Below the pieces are notes generated by a model. That model made no database searches. It was not told where the DNA came from and saw only the letters and a list, made by a program, of their open reading frames with translations. The translations under genes and the position numbers were made by a program. Below, piece by piece: positions 1 to 8,512 of a DNA stretch of 64,000 nucleotides (positions are counted from its first letter, which is position 1; the number at the start of each line of letters is the position of its first letter). Origin of the DNA: PALSA-278 sp963760285 (GTDB taxonomy: Bacteria > Acidobacteriota > Terriglobia > Acidiferrales > UBA7541); the NCBI GenBank assembly GCA_963760285.1, contig CAVXCI010000001.1, positions 1,612,001-1,676,000 on the forward strand, in the 5' to 3' direction.

Positions 1-29
1 GGAAGAGTAGGACCCCGCGCCGCGTTTTC

Positions 30-1536
30 CTACCGCTTGATTTTCTTTTTGCGCACCACGCTGGCGTCCACCTGTCCCTTCGATAACTGCACGGAAATTT
101 CCTCGCCGGTGGACACCTGGTCCGGTGACCGGAGAATCTTTCCCCCGCTGTCGTAGGCGATGGCGTAGCCGCGTTCCAGCAGGCCAAAAGGATTGCGTTC
201 CTGCAAACGGATCATCACATTATCAAGAAAGCCCCGCCGCTGCTGGAGGCCAATGCAGGCGGCGGCGTGCAGCGCGATTGTGTCCGCTTCCAGGTGTCCA
301 CGCAACCGGCTGACCCGCGCGCGCAAATCCAGCGAAGCCATGCTCATCTGTGCTTCGCCCAGCGAGCGCCGCTTTCGCGCCAGCGTGCGTTCCGCTTCCG
401 TCGCCATTTTCCCCGCCAGACCGGCAATCCGCAGCCGCAGCGCTTCCGCGCGGCGATGAATGCTGAACGCCCGCAGGATGGCCTGCGCGGAGGTGGTCCG
501 CTGGTGAGCCGCGTGCAGACGGCGGCGGAGATGCTCCAGCAACGCCGCCGAGAGTTCATCCACCTGCTGGCCGCGCCGCCGCAATAATTCCTGCGGCCGC
601 CGGAATCCGCGATGTCCCAGCAGTTGATGCAGCCGTGTTTGCAGCTTCGCCACGCGGTAACGCATTAATTCCATCAGCCGTTGGCGCTGCTCCAGGATGT
701 GGCGCTCGAATTCGTGCCGCTGCTGAACCACAATCTCCGCAGCCGCCGAAGGGGTGGGCGCGCGCAAATCCGCCGCAAAATCGGCAATGGTGAAGTCCGT
801 CTCATGTCCCACGCCGGTGATCACCGGGAATGGCGGACGCCGCAATGGCCCGCGCCACGGATTCCTCGTTGAACGTCCACAAATCTTCCAGCGACCCGCC
901 GCCCCGCGCCACAATCATCACGTCCACGGCCTTGGCGCGGTTGAAATATTCGATTCCCGCCACCACTTCCGCCGCCGCGCCTTCTCCCTGCACGCGCGCC
1001 GGAAAAATCAGCACGTTGACGTTGGGAAAGCGCCGCTTCAGCATGCGAAGGATGTCCTGCACAGCCGCGCCGGTGGGCGACGTGACCAGCCCGATCCGCC
1101 ACGGCAAAACCGGAATCGGCTTTTTCCGCGCCGCATCGAACAATCCCTCCGCCGCCAGCTTTCGTTTCAATTGCTCGAACGCAAGCTGCAACGCGCCCTG
1201 GCCGACGGGCTCGATATTCGAAACATATAGTTGATATTCCCCGCGCACTTCGTAGACGCCGATGCCTCCGCGCACCAGAATGTGCATGCCGTCTTCCGGG
1301 ACGGAATTTCAGCCGACGCGCGGCATCGCGGAAACAGACGCAGCGCATCTGCGCGCCCGCATCTTTCAGCGTGAAATAAAGATGTGCCGGGCTGCGATGC
1401 CTTGAAATTGGAGACTTCCCCCTCGAGCCATGATATCCTCGAACTCCGCCTCCAGAAGGTCGCGAATGCGCGAAGTGATTTCGCTCACCGTCCAGATGCG
1501 GCGCTCGGGAACCAGGTTGAGTGGCATTTGGCTCAT
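30..1536 (-). CDS. xseA: Exodeoxyribonuclease VII large subunit, frameshifted
   Basis: XseA is the large subunit of exonuclease VII, which degrades single-stranded DNA into short oligonucleotides in the cytoplasm. The start at 1536 gives MSQMPLNLVPERRIWTVSEI, a typical N-terminus leading into the OB-fold domain (EGEVSNF, then FTLKDAG after correction). The catalytic domain shows GLVTSPTGAAVQDI and VARGGGSLEDLW, followed by PVITGVGHETD and a long coiled-coil C-terminus ending in RKKKIKR. The reading frame breaks near 1430, 1390, 1300 and 840, so no single frame covers the gene, but all expected family segments are present in order and the total of about 500 residues is normal. The breaks are probably sequence errors. 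It lies 4 bases after the DUF2905 gene, so it is likely the last gene of the aroDE-sucCD-ndk run. The small subunit XseB is not seen before the window edge. Confidence 0.88.
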
Positions 1537-1540
1537 GGCG

Positions 1541-1778
1541 TCATCGGCGGAGGAAATTGGCCAGCCAGAGAATCAGCGTGAGGGCCACGCTTAGCAGGAT
1601 GCAGGTCACGATGGGGAAGATAGACTGTTCCGTGGCGGCCGGAGTAAACGACGTCGCCCGGCAATCGTCCCAGCCGGAAGGGCAGCCGTGCGCCGGTCAT
1701 TAACATTGCGCCTGACGGCGGCCAGCACGATCCCCGCGATCAGCAGAAGTTTTCCGATTTCCCGAGCGGCTCGATCAT
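1541..1778 (-). CDS. DUF2905 family small membrane protein, frameshifted
   Basis: This is a short membrane protein of the DUF2905 family, whose function is unknown. The N-terminal part reads REIGKLLLIAGIVLA, the first transmembrane segment. The middle, in another frame, reads LPFRLGRLPGDVV, the conserved RLPGD loop. The end reads PIVTCILLSVALTLILWLA, the second transmembrane segment, before a stop at 1541. At least two frame changes are needed to join these three family signatures, near 1770 and 1720. The gene sits between ndk and xseA on the same strand with short gaps, so it is probably cotranscribed. The start at 1778 is the nearest ATG but is in a different frame from REIGK, so the exact N-terminus is uncertain. 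Confidence 0.7.
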
Positions 1779-1855
1779 CCCGCCTGAGATTATAACCCGG
1801 CAGCCGCGCCGCGATTGCCGCGGTTGCGTCATGGCGCGCCGAACAGATGAGGCCC

Positions 1856-2275
1856 TTAAACCAGTTCGTAACCCGCGAAGAAGTAGCCAATCTCAAACGC
1901 CGCCGTCTCCGGCGCGTCAGAGCCGTGCGTGCAATTATATTGAATGCTGGTGCCGAAGATTTGCGAATGGTGCCTGGCGCGGCTTTGGCGGGATCGGTGG
2001 CGCCCATGGTCTCGCGCCAGCGCGAATGGCATTTTCCGCTTCCAGCACCATCAGCCACACTTTGCCGGAACTCATGAACTCCGTCAGCTCGCCGAAAAAC
2101 GGACGCCTGCGGTGAACCGCGTAAAATCCTTCGGCATGCTGCTTTCGTCAGCCGCAGCGACTTGATGGCCACGATCTGAAATCCCGCGGTCCTGGATGTG
2201 CTTCAGAATGGTCTCCGGCAATTCCCCGGCCCACCGCATCCGGTTTGATAATTGCAAGCGTGCGTTCATCGCCAT
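1856..2275 (-). CDS. ndk: Nucleoside-diphosphate kinase, frameshifted
   Basis: Ndk transfers the gamma phosphate of ATP to nucleoside diphosphates through a phosphohistidine. The DNA at the start encodes RTLAIIKPDAVGRGIAGE once a missing base just after the ATG is allowed for. ETILKHIQDRG and VAIKSLRLTKA follow. The C-terminus reads HGSDAPETAAFEIGYFFAGY and stops at 1856, which fits the canonical family ending. The segment with the active-site histidine lies in the shifted part and I did not reconstruct it with certainty. The length of about 140 residues is standard. A GGAGG ribosome binding site about 11 bases upstream supports the ATG at 2275. It lies 82 bases after sucD in the same direction. 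Three or more frame changes in a core gene argue for sequence errors. Confidence 0.88.
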
Positions 2276-2357
2276 GTGTGTGATTTCCTCCGGTTAGTTT
2301 TAACCGCGTCGAAAGTCATGCCGATTTTGCTGCGCCCGCGCTGGATCGTGCCAATAT

Positions 2358-3237
2358 CTATCGCCGCAGCGCTGCCGCCATGGTCTTGCCGATATCCGCC
2401 GGACTTTGCGACGCAATGGATTCCCGCGGCCGCCATCGCCTTGCATACTTCTCTTTGGCCGTGCCTTGGCCGCCGCTGATGATGGCTCCCGCATGGCCCA
2501 TGCGGCGGCCCGGCGGCGCGGTTTGTCCGGCGATAAATCCCGCCACCGGCTTGCGAACGTTGCGCCTGATATATGCCGCCGCTGTTTCCTCCGCATTGCC
2601 GCCGATTTCGCCAATCATCACGATGGCATGCGTCTCGGGATCTTCGTTGAAGAGGCGAATGGAATCGAGAAATGACGTGCCGATGATCGGGATCGCCGCC
2701 AATGCCGATGCAGGTGGATTGCCCAATTCCAAGCGCGGTAAGCTGCGCTACGGCTTCATACGTCAGCGTTCCGCTGCGGCTGACGACGTCCCACGTTTCC
2801 GGCTTTGTGAATTGCGTCCGGGCATGATGCCGATTTTGCATTTGCCGGGAGAAATAATTCCCGGGCAATTCGGCCCGATCAGGCGCGTTTTCCCTTCGCG
2901 CAGCACCGCGGCCACACGCACCATGTCCAGCGTCGGGATGCCTTCGGTGATGCACACCACCAGCGGCAGGCGGCGTCGGCGGCTTCCAGAATCGCGTCCG
3001 CCGCAAACGGCGGCGGGACAAAAATCAGCGACACATTCGCGCCTAGTCTCGTCCGCACCGCCTCCGCCACGGTATTGAAAACCGGGACGTTCAAATGGGT
3101 TGTTCCACCCTTCCGGGTGTTACTCCCCCGACAATTTTCGTGCCATACTCGATGCATTGCTGCGCATGAAAACTTCCTTCACGGCCCGTCAGGCCCTGCA
3201 CGATCACGCGGCTTTTTTCATCAACCAGAACACTCAT
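2358..3237 (-). CDS. sucD: Succinyl-CoA synthetase alpha subunit, frameshifted
   Basis: SucD, with SucC, interconverts succinyl-CoA and succinate with substrate-level nucleotide phosphorylation in the TCA cycle. The start at 3237 gives MSVLVDEKSRVIVQGLTGRE, the CoA-binding N-terminus. VFNTVAEAV and SLIFVPPPFAADAILEA follow, then VCITEGIPTLDMVRV and LIGPNCPGIISPGKCKIGIM, then the ligase domain with GTSFLDSIRLF and VMIGEIGGNAEE. The phosphohistidine loop is recognisable as AGQTAPPGRRMGHAGAIISG. The protein ends in MAAALRR at 2358. About 293 residues is the usual length. The frame changes near 3110, 2950, 2770 and 2720. It follows sucC by 77 bases and is presumably cotranscribed with it. Confidence 0.92.
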
Positions 3238-3314
3238 AATTTCGAATTTGCCGGATCGGCCGAATCCAATTGAAACGCCAGCCCGGAATGCCCCTTTCCG
3301 CTCCTTCTCGTTAA

Positions 3315-4480
3315 TTACTTCGCGGACGCCAGGTGGACTACTTTTTCCGCGCCGTCCTTCATTCCTTCGGCCACCGTGAAATTCAATCCCGAGTTGCGCA
3401 GAATTTCCTTGCCCTGCTCCACGTTGGTGCCTTCCAGGCGCACCACCACCGGCACGCGCAGATTCAGTTCCTTTGCCGCGCTCACCACGCCCGTAGCCAG
3501 CACGTCGCATCGCAGAATGCCGCCGAAAATATTGACGAACACGGCGCGCACGTTGGGATCGCTCATCAGAATGCGAAACGCGTTTTTCACCTGTTCCGCG
3601 GAAGCGCCGCCGCCTACGTCCAGAAAATTTGCGGGACTTCCGCCGCAGAGCTTGATGATGTCCATGGTGGCCATGGCCAGTCCGGCGCCGTTGACCATGC
3701 AGGCCACGTTGCCGTCCAGCTTGATGTAGTTCAGCTTGTAATTCGAGGCCTCCACTTCGAGCGGAGTCTCCTCGTCCAGTCGCGCAGCTCGATAAACCCT
3801 TGTGGCGGTAAAGCGCGTTGTCGTCGAAATTGACCTTGGCGTCCAGCGCCACCAGACGGCCGTCGCCGGTCACCACGCAGGGATTGATTTCCAGCAGCGA
3901 GGCGTCCGTTTCGATGAAGGCGCGATAGAGAGACTGAAGAAACGGCGTGGCCACGGCCACCATTTCCGCGGGCAGCCCCAGTCCAAAAACAATTTTGCGG
4001 ATCTGATACGGCTGCAAACCAGCGGCGGGAGAAATCGTTTCGCGCAGAATCGCGCTCGGGATTTTCCCGCGCCACCTCTTCGATTTCCATTCCGCCCGCG
4101 GCGCTGGCCATGATCACCGGCGCGGCCACGGTGCGGTCCACCAGAATGCTCAGGTAAAGTTCCTTGCGGATGTCCAGCCCTTCTTCAATCAGCAGCCGCC
4201 GGACAACGCGCCCCTCCGCGCCCGTCTGCGGCGTCACCAGCGTCATGCCCATGATCTGGCCGGCCAGTTCATCGGCCTGTTGCGCCGACCGCGCCAGCTT
4301 CACGCCGCCCGCTTTTCCGCGTCCGCCGGCGTGAATCTGGGCTTTCACCACCATCACCGGCGTGCCCAGACGTTCGGCAATGCCCCTGGCATGTTCCTTC
4401 TTCAGCGCCGCTTCGCCACGCGGCACGGGCACTCCGAACTTCGCCAGAATCGCTTTGGCCTGATATTCGTGAATCTTCAT
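3315..4480 (-). CDS. sucC: Succinyl-CoA synthetase beta subunit, frameshifted
   Basis: SucC is the nucleotide- and succinate-binding subunit of succinyl-CoA synthetase. The start at 4480 gives MKIHEYQAKAILAKFGVPVP, the hallmark family N-terminus, with the ATP-grasp segment VMVVKAQIHAGGRGKAGGVK after it. The middle segment, in a second frame, contains LLEINPCVVTGDGRLVALDA and VNFDDNALYRH. The C-terminal ligase domain, in a third frame, reads NVACMVNGAGLAMATMDI and FLDVGGGASAEQV and ends at 3315. The breaks are near 4040 and 3770. The total of about 388 residues matches the family. It lies between aroDE (155 bases upstream) and sucD on the minus strand. Confidence 0.93.
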
Positions 4481-4635
4481 CGGGTATCCACGGTCATGAA
4501 ATTCGAGTCCTTCGCAAACGATCAATTTTACTCGGAACGCTTCGGAGGTGCAATTTCGGCAGGCTTGCAGCTATTCAAGTGCGCGCTGGGGGAGCGTGTC
4601 CTGGAAGGTTTTCAGATCCTGCTGAACATCGGCAA

Positions 4636-6132
4636 CTAACGGCGCACGGCATCGTTTACCGCCTTGCGCATGGCCGTCTCCGGAGCGCGCTGGCCCATCC
4701 AGATTTCCCACTGCGCCATGCCCTGCGCCAGAAACATTTCCACTCCCGAGACGCATTCGATGCCCCGTCCCGCGGCGAGTTGCAACAGGCGCGTCCGCGC
4801 CGGCCGGTAGACGGCATCGAAAACGAGCCGGCATCGCAACTCGTCGGCATGTAGCGGCGATTTCGATTCCTTAGGCGACATTCCCACCGGCGTGGTATTC
4901 ACAATCGCGTCAAACCATTCCTGCCGCAGCGCCCGGCGGGGCATGGCGGCGCCGCCCATGGCGTTTGCCAGCGCTTTTGACTGCTGCGCCCGGCGAGAAC
5001 AGATCGCCACCGTGGCTCCGGCGCGAGCCAGCGCAAACGAAACCGCGCGCGCTGTTCCGCCAGCGCCCAGCACCAGCACGCGGCTTGCCGCCAGTGGCAT
5101 CCTGCGTTCCAGCGCCCGCAGGACGCCTACATAATCCGTGTTGAAGCCGATCAGCTTGCCGCCGCGCACCACCACCGTGTTCACCGCGCCGATGGCTTCG
5201 GCCAGCGGGTCGCAATCGTCCAGATGACGCAGGATGGCTTCCTTATGCGGCAGCGTGACGGCGAAACCGCGAATCCCCAGAGGCTGAATGCAGCTGACGA
5301 AATCGGTAAGTTCGTCCACCAGAAACGGCAGGAACACGGCATCCACGTGACGCGCGCGAAATCCGGCGTTGTGCAATTGCGGAGACAACGATTGCGATAC
5401 GGGATTTCCGATCACGCCGTAGACCTGCGTTCGCCGCGTCAGCCTATCAGCGCGATAAAGCGCGGCCATCTCCTCCAGCGAAAGCTGGCCCGGAGCGGTG
5501 GTTTTGCGCGTAGCCGCGTAACCCAGCGGGCTGCCTGCGGGCAACGCCAGCACGCGCAACGGCGCGGCCATCGCGCCCATGGGGACGGTTATAGTGCGAT
5601 GATTACCGCGCGCCAAAGCCAGCAGCGCGGTTCCTTCCCGGAGGCTGTTCGTTCGCGCAGCAATTTTCTCGGCGTCCGCCTTCTGCTGTTTCAACACGCG
5701 ATGAATGGTTTGCAGATTTTGCCGCTTGCCGCCGAATTGGTGATCGGAAACCATGACTTTCGCCGGCGCCAGCCATTGTTTCAGCGTGCCGGGACGCAAT
5801 TGCCGCGCAGTTTGAATTTCCACGTCGGCCCACTGGCAGCCGCAGTCCACCGCCACGCGAAGCAATGACAGTTGGTCAGCGATAGAACCGGCGAAAAGCC
5901 CTCCCGCCTCGCGCCGCCGGCAGGTGGCGATGGATATCCAGCGATGACCGCGCCGGGTTTCTTTCCGCAGCCACTTCAGCAAGCGCAAGGCCTCGCGCAT
6001 TGACGGGAAATAGTCCAGCCGCAACTCAACCAGCCGGGTGCGTTTTGTGGCCGCGCGAATGTGTTTCGCCGCGCTGACAGCGGCAGGTTCCGCGATCACC
6101 GCGCAAATTCGGCTGCCTTCCAGTAGGTTCAT
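4636..6132 (-). CDS. aroDE: Bifunctional 3-dehydroquinate dehydratase / shikimate dehydrogenase
   Basis: This intact 498-residue protein fuses two successive shikimate-pathway enzymes. Residues 1 to about 225 are a type I dehydroquinate dehydratase, with the catalytic His131 in VSDHQFGG, the Schiff-base candidate Lys156 in AEKIAAR, and the substrate-binding Arg193 in APLRVLALPAGSPLGYA. Residues from about 235 are shikimate dehydrogenase: VYGVIGNPVSQSLSPQLHN, the catalytic Lys297 in AVTLPHKEAI, Asp333 in GFNTDYVG, the NADP-binding loop VLGAGGTARA, and NTTPVGM. Such fusions are known from plants, chlamydiae and several bacterial phyla. The gene heads a minus-strand run that continues into sucC, and it diverges from the secreted protein gene at 6265. 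The start at 6132 is the first ATG before the beta strand that opens the barrel. Confidence 0.94.
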   Translation of the reverse strand: MNLLEGSRICAVIAEPAAVSAAKHIRAATKRTRLVELRLDYFPSMREALRLLKWLRKETRRGHRWISIATCRRREAGGLFAGSIADQLSLLRVAVDCGCQWADVEIQTARQLRPGTLKQWLAPAKVMVSDHQFGGKRQNLQTIHRVLKQQKADAEKIAARTNSLREGTALLALARGNHRTITVPMGAMAAPLRVLALPAGSPLGYAATRKTTAPGQLSLEEMAALYRADRLTRRTQVYGVIGNPVSQSLSPQLHNAGFRARHVDAVFLPFLVDELTDFVSCIQPLGIRGFAVTLPHKEAILRHLDDCDPLAEAIGAVNTVVVRGGKLIGFNTDYVGVLRALERRMPLAASRVLVLGAGGTARAVSFALARAGATVAICSRRAQQSKALANAMGGAAMPRRALRQEWFDAIVNTTPVGMSPKESKSPLHADELRCRLVFDAVYRPARTRLLQLAAGRGIECVSGVEMFLAQGMAQWEIWMGQRAPETAMRKAVNDAVRR

Positions 6133-6193
6133 TCTGCTCCCCGCGCGCCATCAACAGGCAATATCCAAAGTGTAAAGCACATGCGCCGCGCTC

Positions 6194-6223
6194 TTGACGC
6201 CCATTTTCGCGGACTGCTAGCCT
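6194..6223 (+). promoter_or_regulatory. Tentative promoter for the 6265 gene
   Basis: A TTGACG hexamer at 6194-6199 is a good -35 match. The hexamers about 17 to 18 bases later (CTAGCC or TAGCCT, near 6217-6223) are weak as a -10 box. A palindromic-repeat-like string, TATGTAGCGGCGCC, follows immediately and resembles the repeats at 61.3 kb. The site lies in the divergent gap before the gene starting at 6265. Confidence 0.3.
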
Positions 6224-6264
6224 ATATGTAGCGGCGCCCCCTTCCCGCCTCAGGAGTTCTTTTC

Positions 6265-7131
6265 ATGAGACCTACGTGGGCCGTCGTGTTGTTCCTCATA
6301 ACGATATTCTTCGTCCCTCGCGCGGCAGGACAGGACATCGAGCGCCATCCCACGCCGGGACAAATCTACTGTTCCGGCCTGCTGACCTCGGAGCGCGTTC
6401 CGCGCGAAGTGCTCTTAATCACCGGCGAGGACGCAAACGTCAGAATTGTCTTCGATCAAGGTGACTACGTCTATATCAGCCGCGGGGCCCGGCAGGGCGT
6501 TCACGCCGGCGATGAGTTTTCCGTCATTCGCGCCATAAAGGACCCCATGGCCGTCAACTGGTATCACCACCAGGATCAGGAGATTGCTTCGCTGGGCAGC
6601 GTGTGGGAGGACGAGGGCCGCCTTCGCGTGGTAAAGACCCTCACGGATATTTCCATCGCGCAAGTGACGGAGTCCTGCGACTACATGCAGCGCGGCGATA
6701 TTGTAGTCCCCTTTGCCGAGCGCCCCTCGCCGCTTATCAAGCCGGCCACGCATTTCGACCGCTTCGCTCCGCCCAGTGGAGGACCGGAGGGAAAAGTGCT
6801 GATGGCTAAGTCCTACCAAATGACGCTAGGCACGAATGACATCGCCTACATCAATCTCGGAAGCGGCCAGGGCATTCATCCCGGCGACTATCTTCGGTTT
6901 GTCCATTATCAGGGGAGGGATTCCACCGTCGCGTATGAAACCAGCCGAATGGCGTTCAGTGTCGAGGGCTTCGGCAGCGCCCCGGGCAATTATACCTGGC
7001 GGAACATTCCCCGCGAGGTGTTGGGAGAAGGTGTGGTCCTGCGCACCGGGCCGGATTCAGCTTCCGTGCTGATCACTTTCAGTTTGCGGGAAATCTACGT
7101 GGGTGATTACGCGGAAATCGAAAAGCAATAG
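6265..7131 (+). CDS. Secreted protein with two repeated FlgT-like modules, function unknown
   Basis: I do not recognise a specific function. The 288-residue protein starts with a clear signal peptide (VVLFLITIFFVPRAAGQ) preceded by an AGGAG ribosome binding site at 6251. The mature part holds two copies of one module. The first copy has VYISRGARQGVHAGDEFSVI, then about 50 residues later a strand-rich segment ending in YMQRGDIV. The second has AYINLGSGQGIHPGDYLRFV, later ending in IYVGDYAEIE. The G-x-x-x-G-[IV]-H-[AP]-GD turn recalls the C-terminal domain of flagellar FlgT and similar periplasmic modules, but there are no flagellar genes nearby. It converges on the AMMECR1 gene with only 2 bases between the stops. 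An envelope location is inferred from the signal peptide. Confidence 0.8.
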   Translation: MRPTWAVVLFLITIFFVPRAAGQDIERHPTPGQIYCSGLLTSERVPREVLLITGEDANVRIVFDQGDYVYISRGARQGVHAGDEFSVIRAIKDPMAVNWYHHQDQEIASLGSVWEDEGRLRVVKTLTDISIAQVTESCDYMQRGDIVVPFAERPSPLIKPATHFDRFAPPSGGPEGKVLMAKSYQMTLGTNDIAYINLGSGQGIHPGDYLRFVHYQGRDSTVAYETSRMAFSVEGFGSAPGNYTWRNIPREVLGEGVVLRTGPDSASVLITFSLREIYVGDYAEIEKQ

Positions 7132-7133
7132 TT

Positions 7134-7715
7134 TCACCGCTCCGCGGCGGCGTCCGGCGCGGCGAAATCCGATTCGGAAAAGACATCCGCCGTAAAACCT
7201 TCGATCAGCGTGTCAGATTCGCGCCAGGCGCCGGGGGGCAGTCCGCTCTTTACGCATGTTTCTTCCAGGAACCGTTCCGCGCTCCAGTGATATTCCGTCG
7301 CCACCTGCGGCAGCAGAACTCCCCGGCGGTGGCCGCGCGTCACAATCAGTCCGTGGACTCCGGCCTGCACCTCTTCCGCCGAAATTCTGGCGGGCGCGGA
7401 AAGAACCGAGAGTTCGATTTCCAGTTCCGGCAGCTCCTCCGCCGTCACCGGTCGGAAACGGGGATCATTCATGGCGGCGCTGTAGGCGCAATCCGCCACA
7501 ATCCGCGCCAGCGGTTCCTCCGCTTCCAGGCGGCCGATGCAGCCGCGCAGCCGCTTGCCTATGCGTAAAGTGACGAACGCGCCGCTGGGTTCGCCGAGCA
7601 CCCCCGCCGGCGGCGTAATTTTCATTCTTTTGGAGTTTTCGACGGCGTGGACAACAGCGTGGCGCGCCAGCTTCAGCAGCTCGCGGCGGTCCGCGTCATG
7701 GAGAATGGACCACAT
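7134..7715 (-). CDS. amrA: AMMECR1 / AmrA family protein
   Basis: This belongs to the AMMECR1 family (AmmeMemoRadiSam system protein A), a conserved family of unsettled biochemical role. The diagnostic segments are GAFVTLRIGKRLRGCIGRLE with the LRGCIG core, ADCAYSAAMNDPRF, LEIELSVLS, HGLIVTRGHRRGVLLPQVA, and a CVKSGLPPGAW ending. In many genomes it is next to a Memo-family and a radical SAM protein, but neither is present here, so it is an orphan in this window. The chosen ATG at 7715 overlaps the end of pgsA by 20 bases. An in-frame TTG at 7739 is possible and would lengthen the overlap. The overlap suggests translation coupled to pgsA. Confidence 0.85.
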   Translation of the reverse strand: MWSILHDADRRELLKLARHAVVHAVENSKRMKITPPAGVLGEPSGAFVTLRIGKRLRGCIGRLEAEEPLARIVADCAYSAAMNDPRFRPVTAEELPELEIELSVLSAPARISAEEVQAGVHGLIVTRGHRRGVLLPQVATEYHWSAERFLEETCVKSGLPPGAWRESDTLIEGFTADVFSESDFAAPDAAAER

Positions 7716-8328
7716 CCTGCCGCTTCTTTTCCTGCTCAAGAATTAGCGCGCTGCGCTGGCGCTGGATTACCCGGCTGTCCACCTGTTTCCAGAAAACCAG
7801 AAAGTAATGCACCGCGGAAACGATGGCGCTGATCACCACCAGCCATAACAGCACCGTGGCCAGCGGCCGGATCACCGGGTGCCGCGCGCCCCATATGACC
7901 ACGCTCCCCGCAATCACCTGCAAGACCATTTTTGTCTTTCCCAGCGCCGTTGCCGGAATCACCAGTCCTTCCGCCACGGCGATGTTGCGCAAACCCAGAA
8001 CAATAAATTCCCGTCCGATGATGATCACCACCATCCACGCCGGCACCAGTCCCAGGGCCACAAGCGAAATAAACGTTGCGGAAATCAGCAGCTTATCGGC
8101 AATGGGATCCAGCAGGATTCCCAGCGTAGTCACTTCGCCGTGCTTTCGGGCGTAGTAGCCGTCGAACGCGTCCGTGGCCGCCGCGGCCAGCAGGATCAGG
8201 ACGCCCCAAACCTCGAAGTGAACCGAAAGGCCCCCGAAGTCCCAGTTGGGGCGCTGCGTCAGCAATACCACCACCAGCAGGGGGGCGAAGAAAATCCGTA
8301 GTATCGTCAGGCTGTTGGGCAGGTTCAT
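7696..8328 (-). CDS. pgsA: CDP-diacylglycerol--glycerol-3-phosphate 3-phosphatidyltransferase
   Basis: PgsA makes phosphatidylglycerophosphate from CDP-diacylglycerol and glycerol 3-phosphate, the committed step to phosphatidylglycerol and cardiolipin, in the inner membrane. The 210-residue protein begins MNLPNSLTILRIFFAPLLVV, typical of the family. It carries the CDP-alcohol phosphotransferase signature DAFDGYYARKHGEVTTLGIL followed by LDPIADK, which has all the metal-binding aspartates. Several hydrophobic segments follow, including PAWMVVIIIGREFIVLGLR. The charged tail runs into the overlapping amrA gene. The gene is intact. Its start lies 184 bases from the divergent secretin gene start. 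Confidence 0.93.
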   Translation of the reverse strand: MNLPNSLTILRIFFAPLLVVVLLTQRPNWDFGGLSVHFEVWGVLILLAAAATDAFDGYYARKHGEVTTLGILLDPIADKLLISATFISLVALGLVPAWMVVIIIGREFIVLGLRNIAVAEGLVIPATALGKTKMVLQVIAGSVVIWGARHPVIRPLATVLLWLVVISAIVSAVHYFLVFWKQVDSRVIQRQRSALILEQEKKRQDVVHSP

Positions 8329-8512
8329 GTCATGGTCCGGAAAACACAGCCTTCGAAATGGCCCCTATTTCCACGCAGAACTTGACTATAGCTCCCGTCG
8401 GCACGCCAGTCAACGCGCAGTCCATTAAATTCGCAAGCAACGTTACTGGCCCGTTCCGCCATCCATCTTGATAAGTGCGATGCCCGCGCATCGCCAGTAC
8501 AATAGAAGACCC

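Noticed and set aside
30..4480. xseA, ndk, sucC and sucD as true pseudogenes
   Set aside because: All conserved segments are present in order and the genes are core functions. Single-base shifts at short homopolymers are better explained as sequence error.
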